Shown here: in pieces, positions 47,539 through 59,377 of the stretch | How the letters are laid out: each line of letters starts with the position of its first letter | Position numbering within the stretch: the stretch's first letter is position 1 | Position numbers and translations under genes: made by a program | The notes under the pieces: model-generated | Seen by the model: the letters and a program-made list of their open reading frames with translations, nothing else | Told to the model about the DNA's origin: nothing | Databases searched by the model: none | NCBI GenBank assembly: GCA_002007465.1 | Contig: LNAC01000772.1 | Location: 109,778-173,777, forward strand | Length of the DNA: 64,000 nt | Direction: 5' to 3' | DNA from: Ailurus styani | Taxonomy: Eukaryota > Chordata > Mammalia > Carnivora > Ailuridae

Positions 47539-49050
47539 GGAAAGACTGTTATAGTTCCTGCTTCTGAGATTAATGGCTATATGAAGAAGAGAACCCATAC
47601 GGATCAGGGCCTGGTGCTTCAGGAAGTGTCTCAGAGTGTGCAGTCTGCTGTTGTGTTTTGGCTGCTCTTTCCCTCAGGTCAGTCCTCTGCAGTTTCTCCT
47701 TGCTGGCAGTGGAGAGTGTTTGGACTTTGTCCAGTCTGTGTTGTTTCAACTAGGTATGCTTTGGTTTGCTTTTTTGTGCTATGGTGAGAAAAAAAAATAA
47801 GCCTGATCTTCCACTGGAACTGAAATTTTGGAGCACCCTATGATGCATGTGAGGGATATGTGCTGGCCTTTTGGGGGAGGGGCCTGCTGCACTGGTTCTC
47901 AGGCAGATTTGCTCGAGTAAAGATGCACCTGAGTGCAGGGGGGCAGGGCTCGGTTAAGTGGTTCCAGCCTCCACTAAGGATACTGTGTTGTTCACTGAAA
48001 TCAGTCAGTGCTGATGGGCAAGAGAAAATGGCCTCACCCCACTCTCTTGTCCCAGAGTGGGAAGTTTGCCCTTGCCACTGTTTAGAAAACCCTCACAGAA
48101 GAGCCAATAATTTCGTATCATGTCCCAGGTTTCTGTCAGATCCCTGCCTTCACCCTGTCTGTGTCCAAGCTGTTTGTGCACCCTGCAGTTCAGTGTTCCT
48201 CTATTTTATCTGAGGCATGCGTCTGGGTTTCAACACTTCAAATCTTAGGGACCCAGTGTAGTGTGGTCCTGCACGGATCCTCTGGGGAAAGGTATCACTG
48301 TGCTGTTGCTGGTGTCAGTTTTTCCCAGAAAAGCAGTTGCACATTGTGCAGGGGCTTGGAATTCATGTTGAAGCACAGCAAAGAGCCAGCCCCTAGGTTT
48401 GCTGCCCTTGGCAGCTGTCTTTCTTCTTATGTTAATGAATTGGGCAGCATGTTGACACCTCCCAGCTCTTTTGTCCCCTGAAAGGTAGAGCCACCTTCCC
48501 CCAAATGCACTCCAAGAAGGGGGACTGTCTCTCCCATTGCCACCCAGTGGATCATCAGACCATGCTGTCTGCTCCCAGGCCTCTGTCCCCCTTCCCAACA
48601 GAAGAACCACTATGCCCACCAGGCTTTACCTGGTGTGGTGCAGACTTCTAAAACTTTGAGCTCCACTGGTTGTAAAAACTTACAATGATCAGTTGCTGTA
48701 GTTTTCCTAGTGTAGTAGTTTAGTATGTGTAGTAGTGTAGTAGTGCTGTAGTTTTCCTAGTGATTTTGAGGATGTGTTTTTCTTATGTAATCCCCTGCAC
48801 ATTGCTTTCTCTCCCCCTCCCCGATATCAAGGCTCCCTTCCCTCTGTAGCACCTGAGATTCTTTTCTCCCCTGAATCACATCTCTGCACCTCTTAGTTTC
48901 CACTATATGGCTTCTTTTATCCTTCTAGTTCTGCAGTTTGTTCTCTCAGCCTTCAGATTGATTTTTTGGGTGTTCTGAATGATTTGATAAATTTAGGTAG
49001 CTGTGTTTGAAAGACAAGGCAAGCATAGGGTCCCCCTACTGCACTGCCAT

Positions 49051-49245
49051 GTTTTTGTTTTTTTAAGATTTTATTTATTTGACAGAAAAAGACACAGCGA
49101 GAGAGGGAACAAAAGTAGGAGCAGAGGGAGAGGAAGAAGCAGGCTTCCTGCTGAACAGGGAGCCTGATGTGGGGCTCAATCCCAGGACCCTGGGATCATG
49201 AACTGAGCCTAAGCAGATGCTTAATGACAGAGCCACCCAGGTGCC
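49051..49245 (-). mobile_element. CAN-SINE at the 5' edge of L1-D
   Basis: Minus-strand SINE with a 12-bp duplication, ctgcactgccat (49039-49050 and 49246-49257). It is inserted about 14 bp from the first base of L1-D. Confidence 0.93.
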
Positions 49246-49285
49246 CTGCACTGCCATCTTAACTCAAATCCTACCCAGTGCTTTT

Positions 49286-50403
49286 CTGAAATAATCATCG
49301 AGTTCATCTCTGTACCGTATTCATTTTGAGACCACACTCACTGGCTTGTGATTGATTACTATTGTAGGCTTCTGTGAATATTTGTCATCCTACAGAGTAG
49401 TTGACAATGTTTTATGATGTTTATTTCTCTGAAATGGCTTTGGTATGCATATTCCTAAAGCCACTTTCTGGATCATACCATTTTCCAAGAAGACATATCT
49501 AGGGAGGAGAGAAGTCTTTGGGAAAGAAGTTTAACTGTGAATGCAAGAAAACCTGGAAGCTGGAGCATGCTGAACTCTGATACTCAGGGAAATATGTATA
49601 TAGTTTTTCTTGTACTTTGTGCTAACAAGCATTACATTAACTCAGGAAAGCAGTGTTGTGTATCTTCCCAAGTAAGTTCTTTTTGTACTTGTTGCTCCAA
49701 GAAGAGATGGCATGCAATGAGAGAGTTGGAACAGCATCACCTCCAGTTCTGGTCACTGCTGGCTGCTGAAGCCCCTTCCACTCCTCCTTCTTTTTCCTTG
49801 GTCTAACAGGACCCAGATTGTCCTGAGAGTCCACTCATGCAACTTAGATACTTGGAGGGAAGCTGACCCCTCTTCCAGTTCCAACCAGAAGCTCCAGTTA
49901 GGACATTCCTCTCAATTTGTCAGCAACTGCAACTTGTGCTGCTTGAGGTGAAGGAACCCAGAACTCTGCTTCTGGGTGCAGAGGAAAGCCTTCTCCTCTG
50001 GACTGTGGGACCTGCCTCTGGCCATGTATCATGAAGAACAAAGCCAGTCTTAGCACAAAACTGACCCTAGACAGCTGAGGGAAAAAGGGGTAAAGCCCCA
50101 GCTCTGAGTTGCTGAGTTCAATGGCCCCAAAGCCCACCCTGTATCTGGGTTTATAGACAGTGAGCCCTGCCTTCTCTAACCAACTAGGGTATATCTTCTG
50201 TCTTGCTCAATGACCCCCACACACCGGATAACCAGCCATTCTTCCTGGTGTGTTGTGCTCAGGAACTGCTTCTTCTGAGTTCCTCCACTCTCTGTACCTT
50301 GCTTTCCTTGGGGACAAGACATCTCTACCTCTAAGTAGAGATCACATTCTGCTCACTTCACATCCTAAAGCTGAGCAGAGAAACTGACTCACAGCTGTTG
50401 GCA
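49286..50403. other. Unclassified intergenic sequence between L1-D and L1-C
   Basis: No gene or repeat recognised. Open frames at 49537-49834 and 49898-50137 lack family features. Confidence 0.5.
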
Positions 50404-51621
50404 AAGTGCAAAGATAGGGTGGAGGAGTTAAGATGGTGAAGGAATAAGGAGACTGTAAGTTTGTCTCATCCTTGGAGTACAACTGATGGTTATCAAATCA
50501 TTCTGAACACCTTAGAAACCAGAGATCTGAGAAAATAAATGCTGCAAGTCTAGAAGTTTGGAAGGTAGGAGGTGGGGAAACTTGAATCTGGTGTGATATT
50601 GTTGAGGATATGGTGAAGGGAAGGGAGGCTGCTTAAGGCAGTTACTGCAAAGCATTATTAAGCAGCAGAGTGCAGAATCAGAACTTTTAGAAGTCTGGTA
50701 CAGTGTCAGGGAGAGGGATGTGCCTGGCTTAAAGGTGTTCAGGTGGTGAAGCAGGGCGGAATCTCAGGTGACAGCATGGTCTCAGGATCCCAGGTCACAA
50801 GAAGAATGGGTTGTGCCTGAGTGCAGCAGAGTTCCCAGGCATAGGAGGAGGCAAACTGGCTGAGAACAGGGAGTCTAGGTGAAAGCTTTCTGTTCTGTGT
50901 TGCCATAAATTGCAAACGTCTGCATGGTTGACTGCTTTCCTGGGAGGAGTCCAGCAAAAGGCAGAGGTGTGGCAAGACTCTCCACCTGACCTCCCACCTG
51001 GGAGGAACAGCAGGGTTCCACACCACAGGAGTCTGTAAAATTTGGAGTTTTGAATCTGAGATAAAACACTGAGATAAAAATACTCAGTCACAGTCTGGGT
51101 GAACACAGAGTTCTGACAGAAACTGCTAGACAAGAGACATTGAATGCTTTTTCTGTGAGGGCTCACCGAAGAATGTGGGGGGTTGGTGTGTGAATTCTCA
51201 GCTCTGGGGCTAGAGGGGCTGCCTACAGCCATATTCATCCTGCCCATCAGTGCTGAGAACCTTCAGGGAGCAAAACAGTGCCACCTAGCGGAGTCTGGAG
51301 CCACTTACACACAGCCTAACTGCAAGGGAGGGGCATTTGCATCAGGGCAAATCCATCTGAGAATCATCACAACAGGCCCCTCCCCTGGAAGACTAGTACA
51401 AACAATTTGCTCACACCAAGTTTACTGATCATAGAGGGCTACAAAGATTCAGCTGTTGGGGAAAACAATATATACCACTCTTAGTATTTTTATTCTTTGG
51501 TCTTTTAGTATTACTTTTTCAGTTATTTTCTTATTTTTCATTTTTAAATTATTTCTTAGTATTTATTTTTATATATAATTTATATACAAATGTTTACTTT
51601 TTTGTTTCCTTTCATTTTATC

Positions 51622-51637
51622 TTTGTGTGTGTGTGTG

Positions 51638-51673
<36 letters not shown>
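51622..51673. repeat. (GT)n TA (AC)n microsatellite
   Basis: A GT run joined by ta to an AC run, which makes the tract self-complementary. It lies in the L1-C 5' UTR. Confidence 0.95.
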
Positions 51674-51676
<3 letters not shown>

Positions 51677-51848
51677 GTTTTTCTTTCTTATTTTGGGATC
51701 TAGTTTCTTTTAACAAGCAGACAAAGCACATCCAGGATCAAGTTTTTTTGGCTTTTGTTTTTGTTTTCTGTTGTTGTTATTGTCACTGTTGTTTTAGTTT
51801 TTTTGTTTTTGTTTTCTTTCTACTTTCTTTCTTTCTTTTCTGGACAAA

Positions 51849-52778
51849 ATGACAAGGTGGAGAGATTCACCCAAAAGAAAGAACAGGAGGTAGTACTCAC
51901 TGCCAGGGAATTAAATTACTGAGATGCAGTCTCAACTGGAGGCCATAAAAACAAGGATGAATGAATCAGAAGAGTGAATTAGTGATATAGAAGATAAATG
52001 GTGGAAAATAAGGAAGCAGAAAAGAAGAGGGAAGGGCGCCTGTGTTGCTCAGTGGGTTAAAGCCTCTGCCTTCAGCTCAGGTCATGCTCTCAGGGTCCTG
52101 GGATCGAGGCCCACATCGGGGTCCCTGCTCAGCAGGGAGCCTGCTTCCTCCTCTCTCCTCTCTCTCTGCCTTCCTCTCTGCCTACTTGTAATCTCTCTCT
52201 CTGTGTCAAATAAATAAATAAAATCTTAAAAAAAAAGAAAAGAAAAGAAGAGGGAAGAAAACTATTAAATCATGAAGGTAAACTAAGGGAACTCAGTGAT
52301 TCCATAAAGTAGAATTATATCTAGATAATAGAGGTTCCAGAGGATGAAGAGCAAGAGAGAAGGACAAAAGGTTTATTTGAACAAATTATAGCTGAGAACT
52401 TCTCTAACCTGGGGAAGGAAACAGACATTCAAGTCCAGGAGGCACAGAGAACTCCCTTCAAAATCAATAAAAATAAGTCAAGAACTCAACCTATAACAGT
52501 GAAGATTGTAAATTTCAAAGATAAAGAGAAAATCCTGAAAGCAGCTCAAAACAAGAGGTCTTTAACCTACAAGTGTAGGAACATAAGACTGGCAGCAGAC
52601 CTGTCCACAGAGACCTGGCAGGCCAGAAGGGACTGGCATGATATATTCAACATATTTATCCAGCAAGGATGTCATCAGAACAGAAGGAGAGATCAAGAGT
52701 TTCGATGACAAACAAAAATTAAAGGAATTTGTGAACACTAAACCAGCGCTGCAAGAAATATTAAAGGGTACACTTTGA
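51849..52778 (+). pseudogene. L1-C ORF1, broken and split by a SINE
   Basis: The start is ATG at 51849 but an early stop follows, and much of the coiled coil is lost. SINE 52035-52240 interrupts it. The distal part keeps the ORF1 pattern: AENFSNLGKETDIQVQEAQR-like sequence, then KDKEKILKAAQNKRSLTYK and ETWQARRDWHDIF, with TGA at 52776-52778. Confidence 0.82.
52035..52240 (+). mobile_element. CAN-SINE inside L1-C ORF1
   Basis: Plus-strand SINE flanked by a perfect 17-bp duplication, agaaaagaagagggaag (52018-52034 and 52241-52257), hence recent. Confidence 0.96.
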
Positions 52779-52856
52779 GTGGGAAAGGGCAAAAACAACA
52801 ATGATTATAAAGGAACAGAGAAACATCATAAACAGTGATATTACAGGGAATAAAAT

Positions 52857-55800
52857 TGTACTAAATTCATATCTTTCGACAATTACTCTAAATATCAATG
52901 GACTCAATGCTCCAATCAAAAGACACAGGGCATCAGAATAGATAAAAACAAAACAATACAAAAGACTCATCGATGTGCTGCTTACAAGAGAGTCACTTTA
53001 GACTTAAACTTAAAGACACCTCCAGTTGAGAGTGAGGGGATGCAGAACAATCTATCATGTTAATGAACATCAAAGACCAGATGGCCAGAGTAGCCATCCT
53101 TATACAGGCAAACTAGATTTTAAACCAAAGACTGTAATAAGAGATGAAGAAAGGTGCTATATCATAATAAAGCGGCTATCCAACAAGAAGATCTAATGAT
53201 TGTAAATATTTCTGCCCCTAACTTGGGAGCACCCAAATATATACATCAATTAATAACAAACATAAGGAATCTCATTGATAATAATGCAATAATAGTAGGG
53301 GATTTTAACACCCCACTCACAGCAATGGACAGATCATCTAAGCAGAAAATCAACAAGGAAACAATGGCTTTGAATGACACACTGAACCAGATGGACTTAA
53401 CAGATAAATTCAGAACATTTCATCCTAAAGCAGCAGAATACACATTCTTTTTACGTGCACAGGGAACATTCTCCAGAATAGATCACCTACTGGGTCACAA
53501 ATCAGCCCTCATAAAGTACAAAATGATTGAGTTCATACCATGCATCTTTTCTGATCACAGTGCTATGAAACTTGAAGCCCACCACAAGAAAATATTTGGA
53601 AAGATCACAAATACATGGAGGTTAAAGAGCATCCTATTAGTAAGTGAGTGGTTAAAGCAGGAAATTAAAGAATTAAAAAAATACATAGAAGCAAATGAAA
53701 ATTATAACATGACAGTCCAAATCCTTTGGGATGCAGAAAATGCAGTCCTAAGGGGGAAGTATACTGCAATACAGACCTACCTCAAAAAGCAAGAAAAGTC
53801 TCAAATATACTACCTAAACTTAAACCAAAAGGAGCTGGAAAAAGAACAGCAAATAAAGCCTAAGTCTAGCAGGAGAAGAGAAATCATAAAGATTAGAGCA
53901 GAAATCAATAATACAGAAATTTAAAAAGACAAACAAGTAGAACAAATCAACAAAATTAGGAGCTGGTTCTTTGAAAGAATTAATAAGACTTATAAACCTC
54001 TAACCAGATTATCAAAAAGAAAAGAGAAAGGACCCAAATAAATAAAATCATGAATGCAAGAGGAGATATCACAACAAATACCACAGAAATGTAAATAATT
54101 GTAGAGAATATTATGAAAAATTATATGCCAAGAAATTAGTCAATCTCAAAATAGGTAAATTCCTAGAAACATATGAATTACCAAAATTGCAACAGGAAGA
54201 AATAGAAAGCTTGAACAGACCCATAACCAGCAAAGAAATTGATTAAGTAATAAAAAATCTCCCAACAAACAAAGTCCAGGGTTGGATGGTTTTCCAGGGG
54301 AATTCTACCAAACATTTAAAGAAGAATTAGTATCCATTCTTCTGAAAATGTTCCAAAAAATAGAAATGGAAGGAAGATTTACAAACTCATTCTATGAGGC
54401 CAGTATCACCTTGATTCCAAAACCAAAGACCGCACTAAAAATGAGAATCACAGGCCAAAATCCCTGATGAACATGGATGCAAAAATTCTCACCAAGATAC
54501 TAGCTGACAGGATGCAACAATACATTAAAAGGATTATTCATCACCAGGACCAAGTGGGATTTATTCTTGGGCTGCAGGCATGGTACAATATCCACAAATC
54601 AATCAATGTGATATACCACATTAATAAAAGAAAGGATAGGAACTATATAATCCTCTCAGTAAATGCAGAAAAAGCATTTGACGGAATACAGCATCCTTTT
54701 TTGATAAAAACCTTCCACCATGTAGGAATAAAGGGAACATACCTCAACATCATAAAAGCCATATAAAAAAGACACACAGCTAATATCATCCTCAACAGGG
54801 AAAAACGGAGAGCTTTTTTGCTACAGTCAGGAACAAGACAGGGATGTCTAGTACTGGAGGACCTTGCCTCAGCAATGAGAAAACAACAACAACAACAACT
54901 AAATAAAATTGGTAAAGAAGAAGTCAAATTTTCACCCTTCACAGATGACATGTGATACGTTATGTAGAAAACCCAAAGACTCCATCAAAAAATTGCTGGA
55001 TTTGATACAAGAATTCAACAAAGTTTCAGGAAATAAAATCAACACACAGAAGTCAGTTGCATATCTATTCACTAACAATGAAGCATCAGAAAGAGAAATC
55101 GAGGAATCGATCCCATTTGCAATTGGACCAAAAATCATAGGATACCTAGGAATAAACCTAACCAAAGAGGAAAAGGATCTGTACTCTGAAAATTATAGAA
55201 CACTTACGGAAGAAATTGGAGAGGACACAAAGAAATCGAAAAACATTCCATGCCTCCATGCCCATGGATTGAAAGAATGAATACTGTCAAAATATCCATG
55301 CTACACAAAGGAATCTACACATTTAATGAAATCCCTATCAAAATACCACCAGCATTTTTCAGAGAGCTAGAACAAACAATACTAAAATTTGTATGGAATT
55401 GCAAAAGACCCTGAATAGGCAAGGTAATGTTGAAAAAGAAAACCAAAGCTGGAGGTATCACAATTCTGGACTTCGGCTGTATTACAAACCTTTAATCATC
55501 AAAACAGTATGGTACTAGCACAAAACCAGACACATAGATCAATGGAACAGAATAGAGAACCCAGAAATGGACCCTCAATTCTATGGTCGATTAATCTTTG
55601 ACAAAGCAGGAAAGAATAGCCAGTGGAAAAAAACATTCTCTTCAACAAATGGTGCTGGGAAAATTGGACAGAAACATGCAAAAAAATGAAACTGGACTAT
55701 TCTCTTACCTTATACACAAAAATAAACTCAAAATAAAACCTAAACACGAGACAAGAATCCATCAAAATCCTAGAGTAAAACACAGACAGCAACTTCTTCG

Positions 55801-56662
55801 ACCTTGGCCATAGCAACTTCTTGCTGGACACATCTCCAAAGGCAAGGGAAACAAAAGCAAAAATGAACTATAGGGACTTCATCAGGATAACAGACTTCTG
55901 CACAGCAAAGGAAACAGTCAACAAAACCAAAAGTCAACCTACAGAGTGGGAGAAGATATTCACAAGTGACATATCAGCAAAGGGCCAGTATCTAAAATCT
56001 ACAAAGAATTTATCAAACTCAACATCCAAAAAACAAAAGATCCAATCCATGGACAGAAGACATGAACAGACATTCTTCAGTGAAGACATACAAATGGATA
56101 ACAAAAACATGAAAAAATGCTCAATATCACTTACCATCAGGGAAATACAAACCAAAACCACAATGAGATAACACCATACACCAGTCAGAATGGCGAAAAT
56201 TAACAACTCAGATGTTGGTGAGGATGCAGAGAAAGGGGAACCCTCTTATAGTGTTGGTGGGAAAGTAAACTGGTGCAATCACTCTGAAAAACAGTATGGA
56301 GGTTCCTCAAAAAGTTAAAAATAGAACTACCCAAGGGCCCAGCAATTGCACTACTGGGTATTTATCCAAAAGGTACAAAAATAGTGATCTGAAGGGGTGC
56401 ATGCACCGCAATGTCCCCAATATTCAAAATATAGAAAGAGCCCGGAAGTCCATTTACAGAGGAATGGATAAAGAAGATGTGGTGTATATCTATATACACA
56501 GTGGACTATTACTCAGCCATCAAAAGGAATGAAATCTTACCATATGCAATGTCATGGATGGAACTAGAGGGTATTATGCTAGGTAAAATAATTCAGTCAG
56601 AGGAAGACAAATACCATATGATTTCATATGTAGAATTTAAGAAACAAAACAGAAGAACATAA
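52857..56662 (+). pseudogene. L1-C ORF2 (endonuclease-RT), broken
   Basis: Longest L1 frame in the window: 256 codons at 53154-53924 covering most of the endonuclease, with IVGDFNTPLT, FSRIDHLLGHKS and the catalytic SDH in CIFSDHSAMKLE intact. The RT part has [20 protein letters not shown], but the active-site FADD has become FTDD (about 54935-54950), followed by a stop. The last part reads [12 protein letters not shown] and VYIYIHSGLLLSHQKE-type sequence. The expected first ATG is lost, so the start is approximate. Confidence 0.87.
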
Positions 56663-56923
56663 GGGAAGGGAAGGGCAAATAAGATAAAAACAGAGGGAAG
56701 CAAACCATCAGAGACTCTTAACTATAGGAAACAAACTGAGGGTTGCTGGAGAGGAGGTGGAGGAATGGAATAATTGGGTGATGGACATTAAGGAGAGCAC
56801 TTGGTGTAATGAGCACTGGGTTTTATATGCAACTGATGAATAACTAATTTTTACCCCTGAAACTAATAATACACTATATGTTAACTAAGTTGAGTTTAAA
56901 TAAAAAAAATTAAGTGCAAAAGA

Positions 56924-57284
56924 AAGGTCTCTGCAGAAGAAATGCTATATAATTAATTGCCTCGGACATTTCAATTTTCCCCCCTCCTTTCTCTCTGTTT
57001 AGAGGAACAGAAATAATGACTCATAAGACAAATGTCTAAAGATACACACTTAAAAAGCCTAGCCTCTTGGCAGGATGGGTCTCGTGGGGCTGGCAGCCTG
57101 GTATATGGAGCCATGATGTAACTTGGGATCATAGCGTTACAGTGTGCAGCTTGCATGGCACCCAACTGTATCCTTCATGAAGTTTAAAAGGACTTGCCAT
57201 GAGGAAGTGCCCTGTGGTACTCAGTATACATGCTGTTAGGTCACATAGCTTCACACAACAGTGGCAACAGGACACATTCTTTTT
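56924..57284. other. Unclassified sequence between L1-C and the ATP10B 3' end
   Basis: No gene or repeat recognised. The bases just above 57240 hold the presumed downstream element of the ATP10B polyadenylation site. Confidence 0.5.
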
Positions 57285-57960
57285 GCAAGGTGAAGGTTGT
57301 TTATTGTTTGTTATGATTTTGACAGGCAAGACCCTACATAGGGACTGTCATATCTACAAGGCGATCTTTACAGAATGCCTGCATAGATTTCAACATTGGG
57401 ATGAACTCTATGCATGCATTCCTTCTTTCCCTTTTCTGGGTGAAGCAGAGCCAAGCTCTCCCAGGCTGGCAGAGGCAGGGTGGGGGAACACGGGACAAGG
57501 ACAGAGAAGTTGCATGCTTGCCCTGTCATCTCCCCTCACTACTGTCCACACCCACCTGGGATTCACTGAGCTCATACACACATTTTCACATGGGGAAAGC
57601 CAAGGTCATGCATGTTGAAGAATATCAATCATATTGCATTTTCTTATAAAATGAGATGAAAAAATAAATCTAAACACACTTTCAAGTGTTACTCCTCTTT
57701 AAACTTTTATATACGTTAAAGCTCTTATTTTTCTTTTCAATATATTCTATTTAGAACTTTTAAAAAATAAACTTTCTTTTTTGGTACCTTTCATTTCCTG
57801 TGTTAGCCTTGGAAACATAAAATATATCCCACTAGAACTCTTCTGTGCAAATAATAAACATAAATAATATTAACATCTAAGTTATATATATATATATAAA
57901 AAGAGGACATTTCAAGGTTTCACTGCTACTGCCATCTGCTGCAGTCCCTGGAAGATGCTC
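57285..57960 (-). other. ATP10B: ATP10B 3' untranslated region (predicted)
   Basis: This is the sequence after the ATP10B stop codon. It is AT-rich, contains a short TA microsatellite (57883-57897), and shows no splice acceptor or repeat that would end the exon earlier. The lower limit is placed about 15 bases past the only canonical AATAAA on this strand. An open frame of 139 codons on the opposite strand (57199-57618) has no family signature and is not treated as a gene. The end point is inferred. Confidence 0.5.
57300..57305 (-). terminator. Candidate polyadenylation signal for ATP10B
   Basis: Minus-strand AATAAA (plus-strand tttatt), the only canonical hexamer between the stop codon and 57240. 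A GT-rich stretch, tgttgtgtg, follows at about 57260-57252 on the minus strand, where a downstream element is expected. That would place cleavage near 57280-57290. Confidence 0.5.
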
Positions 57961-58579
57961 CTAGAAGTAGTCAGTGGTCTGTCTGCTTAAGCTACACAGA
58001 TCCTGGTCTGGCTGAGGCAGGCTGGGCAAGAACTCACTGTCTTGCTTGTCCATCTGTAAACTACTTCGAGAGAACTGTAAGACACTTCCCAGCCCACTGA
58101 CCAGCGAGAGGGAGGAAATCCAGTTGAGGGAGCTGAAGTTGGGCAGGTTGAAAATGGACGACAGGGGGGCTGTCCTGCTGATATGGGTGGGTTTCATCTT
58201 GGAGTCCCCAGGACACCCTTCCAGGATAGCCTCCCTTGGCATGGAGGACCCTGGGGCCTGACTGCTCAGTCCCTCCAGCACAACGTCCTCCCTAAAAGAC
58301 ACATTCATGTCCACCACATTGGGCTCCCCACTGGCCTCTGGGGAGCAGGCTGGTCGCTGTACATGCCATGACGCCTGTGAGGTGCAGTCCTGGGAGAGGG
58401 GTCTGGAGGTACTGATGCTCTTCTGTTCTGATGACTCAGTTCTGGGTTCTCCTGGAAGGTGTCCCTGAGCAAAGGTCTCTTTGGGATCAATGAGTTTCTT
58501 GGGGGACCTCTTGGCCAGCTGGCGCCCCTGTTGAAGTTGGGTGGGGAAAAGACTCCCCTGAACGGCTTTGAAAAACAAT
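57961..58579 (-). CDS. ATP10B: ATP10B, last coding exon (cytosolic C-terminal tail)
   Basis: This exon encodes the C-terminal tail of a class-5 P4-ATPase (phospholipid-transporting ATPase). The family uses ATP to flip lipids from the lumenal to the cytosolic leaflet; human ATP10B is reported in late endosomes and lysosomes with glucosylceramide and phosphatidylcholine as substrates. On the minus strand the exon starts after a pyrimidine-rich tract and CAG (AG at 58581-58580). Its first base completes an Arg codon split with the preceding exon, followed by LFFKAVQG, the usual juxtamembrane sequence after the last helix. It then reads 205 residues to TAG at 57961-57963. The tail is Ser/Pro-rich, has no membrane segment, and contains [19 protein letters not shown] and LGSVLQFSR, which I recall as distinctive for ATP10B rather than ATP10A or ATP10D. 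The last ~25 residues differ from the human tail as I remember it. Assignment to the P4 family is very secure; the paralogue call is from memory. Confidence 0.9.
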
Positions 58580-58713
58580 CTGGAAAGAGCATATGAAAAA
58601 GTCATCAGTGGGTGGTGCCTTTGAGTCTTCTGAGACTTTCACAGTACAAAAACACAAGCCTGAGAATGCTCTCAGAGCTGGTTCAGGACTTGGACACTGT
58701 CCCCAATACTCAC

Positions 58714-58901
58714 CTAGGAAGCAGTGCAGCGACAGGTGCTATGAGACAAGTCAAGTAAAACATGGGGTTGCCCAGTAATGTCTGCATAGTCCAGTAAGGG
58801 TTGGACGGAGGATAACACGTCGCACAAGAAGCATTGTAAATCAAAGCCACAGTGAAAAAAAGAAGGATACTGAAGCCACAAGTTATCCAGTTGAGCCAGG
58901 T
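58714..58901 (-). CDS. ATP10B: ATP10B, penultimate coding exon (last transmembrane helices)
   Basis: The exon is 188 bp. On the minus strand the acceptor is a long T/C tract ending TTAG (58903-58902) and the donor is GTGAGT just below 58714. Translation runs [20 protein letters not shown], a short lumenal loop with two Cys and NPYW ([12 protein letters not shown]), then a second hydrophobic stretch [16 protein letters not shown]. These match the last two transmembrane helices (M9 and M10) of P4-ATPases; the PVAALLP/R end before the C-tail is characteristic of the family. The frame enters in phase 0 from the upstream exon (TKTW then TWLN) and leaves with a split Arg codon. The 134-bp intron to the last exon is short. 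An open frame of 71 codons also runs through this exon in another phase; it is a shadow, because only the phase given continues across both junctions. Confidence 0.9.
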
Positions 58902-59377
58902 CTAAGGGGGAAAGAGAAAGACAGGGCATTTATTTAAACAGAATTGCACTGGTTATCTGTCAGGGTGTAGCTGTTCTAAGGGCTTATTGAAAACACTGGT
59001 CTGTGGCATGGGCAGCTGGGAGGGTTTGATGAAGCCTTCAGCATCTGTGGACCACCCTGGACACAGTCAGGAAATGGAAGTCAGGCACAGGAAGGAAAGA
59101 CAGAGGGAAAGGGTGGCATGAGGCAGAGGAGAAGAGGAGAGCAGGCAGGAAGGAGCAAAGTGCTGCTCAGGTGAAGACACTAGTCAGGATGCAGGAGTTC
59201 CCACACCAGGAGATCCAATCCATGTGGCCGGCCCATGTATTTGTTTCCCTTCTCCACAGTGAAGCTGGCTTTGCAGTCACCTGTCTGCTCAGAAATCTTC
59301 TGGATGTCATGGAATCTGCCCAGGAGTGTGGGGCCCGCAGCATCAGCACCCCCTGGGATCATGCCCACAGCTCTTAC

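Larger units (their letters stand above)
43416..49271 (-). mobile_element. L1-D: minus-strand LINE-1 with 5' UTR and target duplication
   Basis: A perfect 14-bp duplication, tacccagtgctttt, is at 43402-43415 and 49272-49285. Read on the minus strand, the element starts gttaagatggcagtgcag (49258 downward), has a 1.8 kb 5' UTR to about 47430, the first bases of ORF1, a large internal deletion, the rest of ORF2 and the 3' UTR to 43416. Three SINEs (44521, 46959, 49051) and a GT microsatellite lie inside. The presence of both ends shows that the 5' UTR and ORF parts are one insertion. Confidence 0.92.
50415..56911 (+). mobile_element. L1-C: full-length LINE-1 with target duplication
   Basis: Starts gggtggaggagttaagatgg after aagtgcaaaga (50404-50414). 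Ends with a short A-run before aagtgcaaaaga (56912-56923), a duplication with one indel. 5' UTR to about 51848, ORF1, ORF2, 3' UTR 56663-56890. One SINE sits in ORF1. It is more diverged than L1-A and L1-B, but its order is complete. Confidence 0.93.

Noticed and set aside
48641..49035. Possible host promoter or CpG island within 47.5-49.3 kb
   Set aside because: The C/T-rich stretch is part of the L1-D 5' UTR as defined by the target duplication and is poor in CpG.
57199..57618. 139-codon open frame on the plus strand near ATP10B
   Set aside because: It is antisense to the predicted ATP10B 3' UTR, has no domain, no splice context and no sign of selection that I can see.
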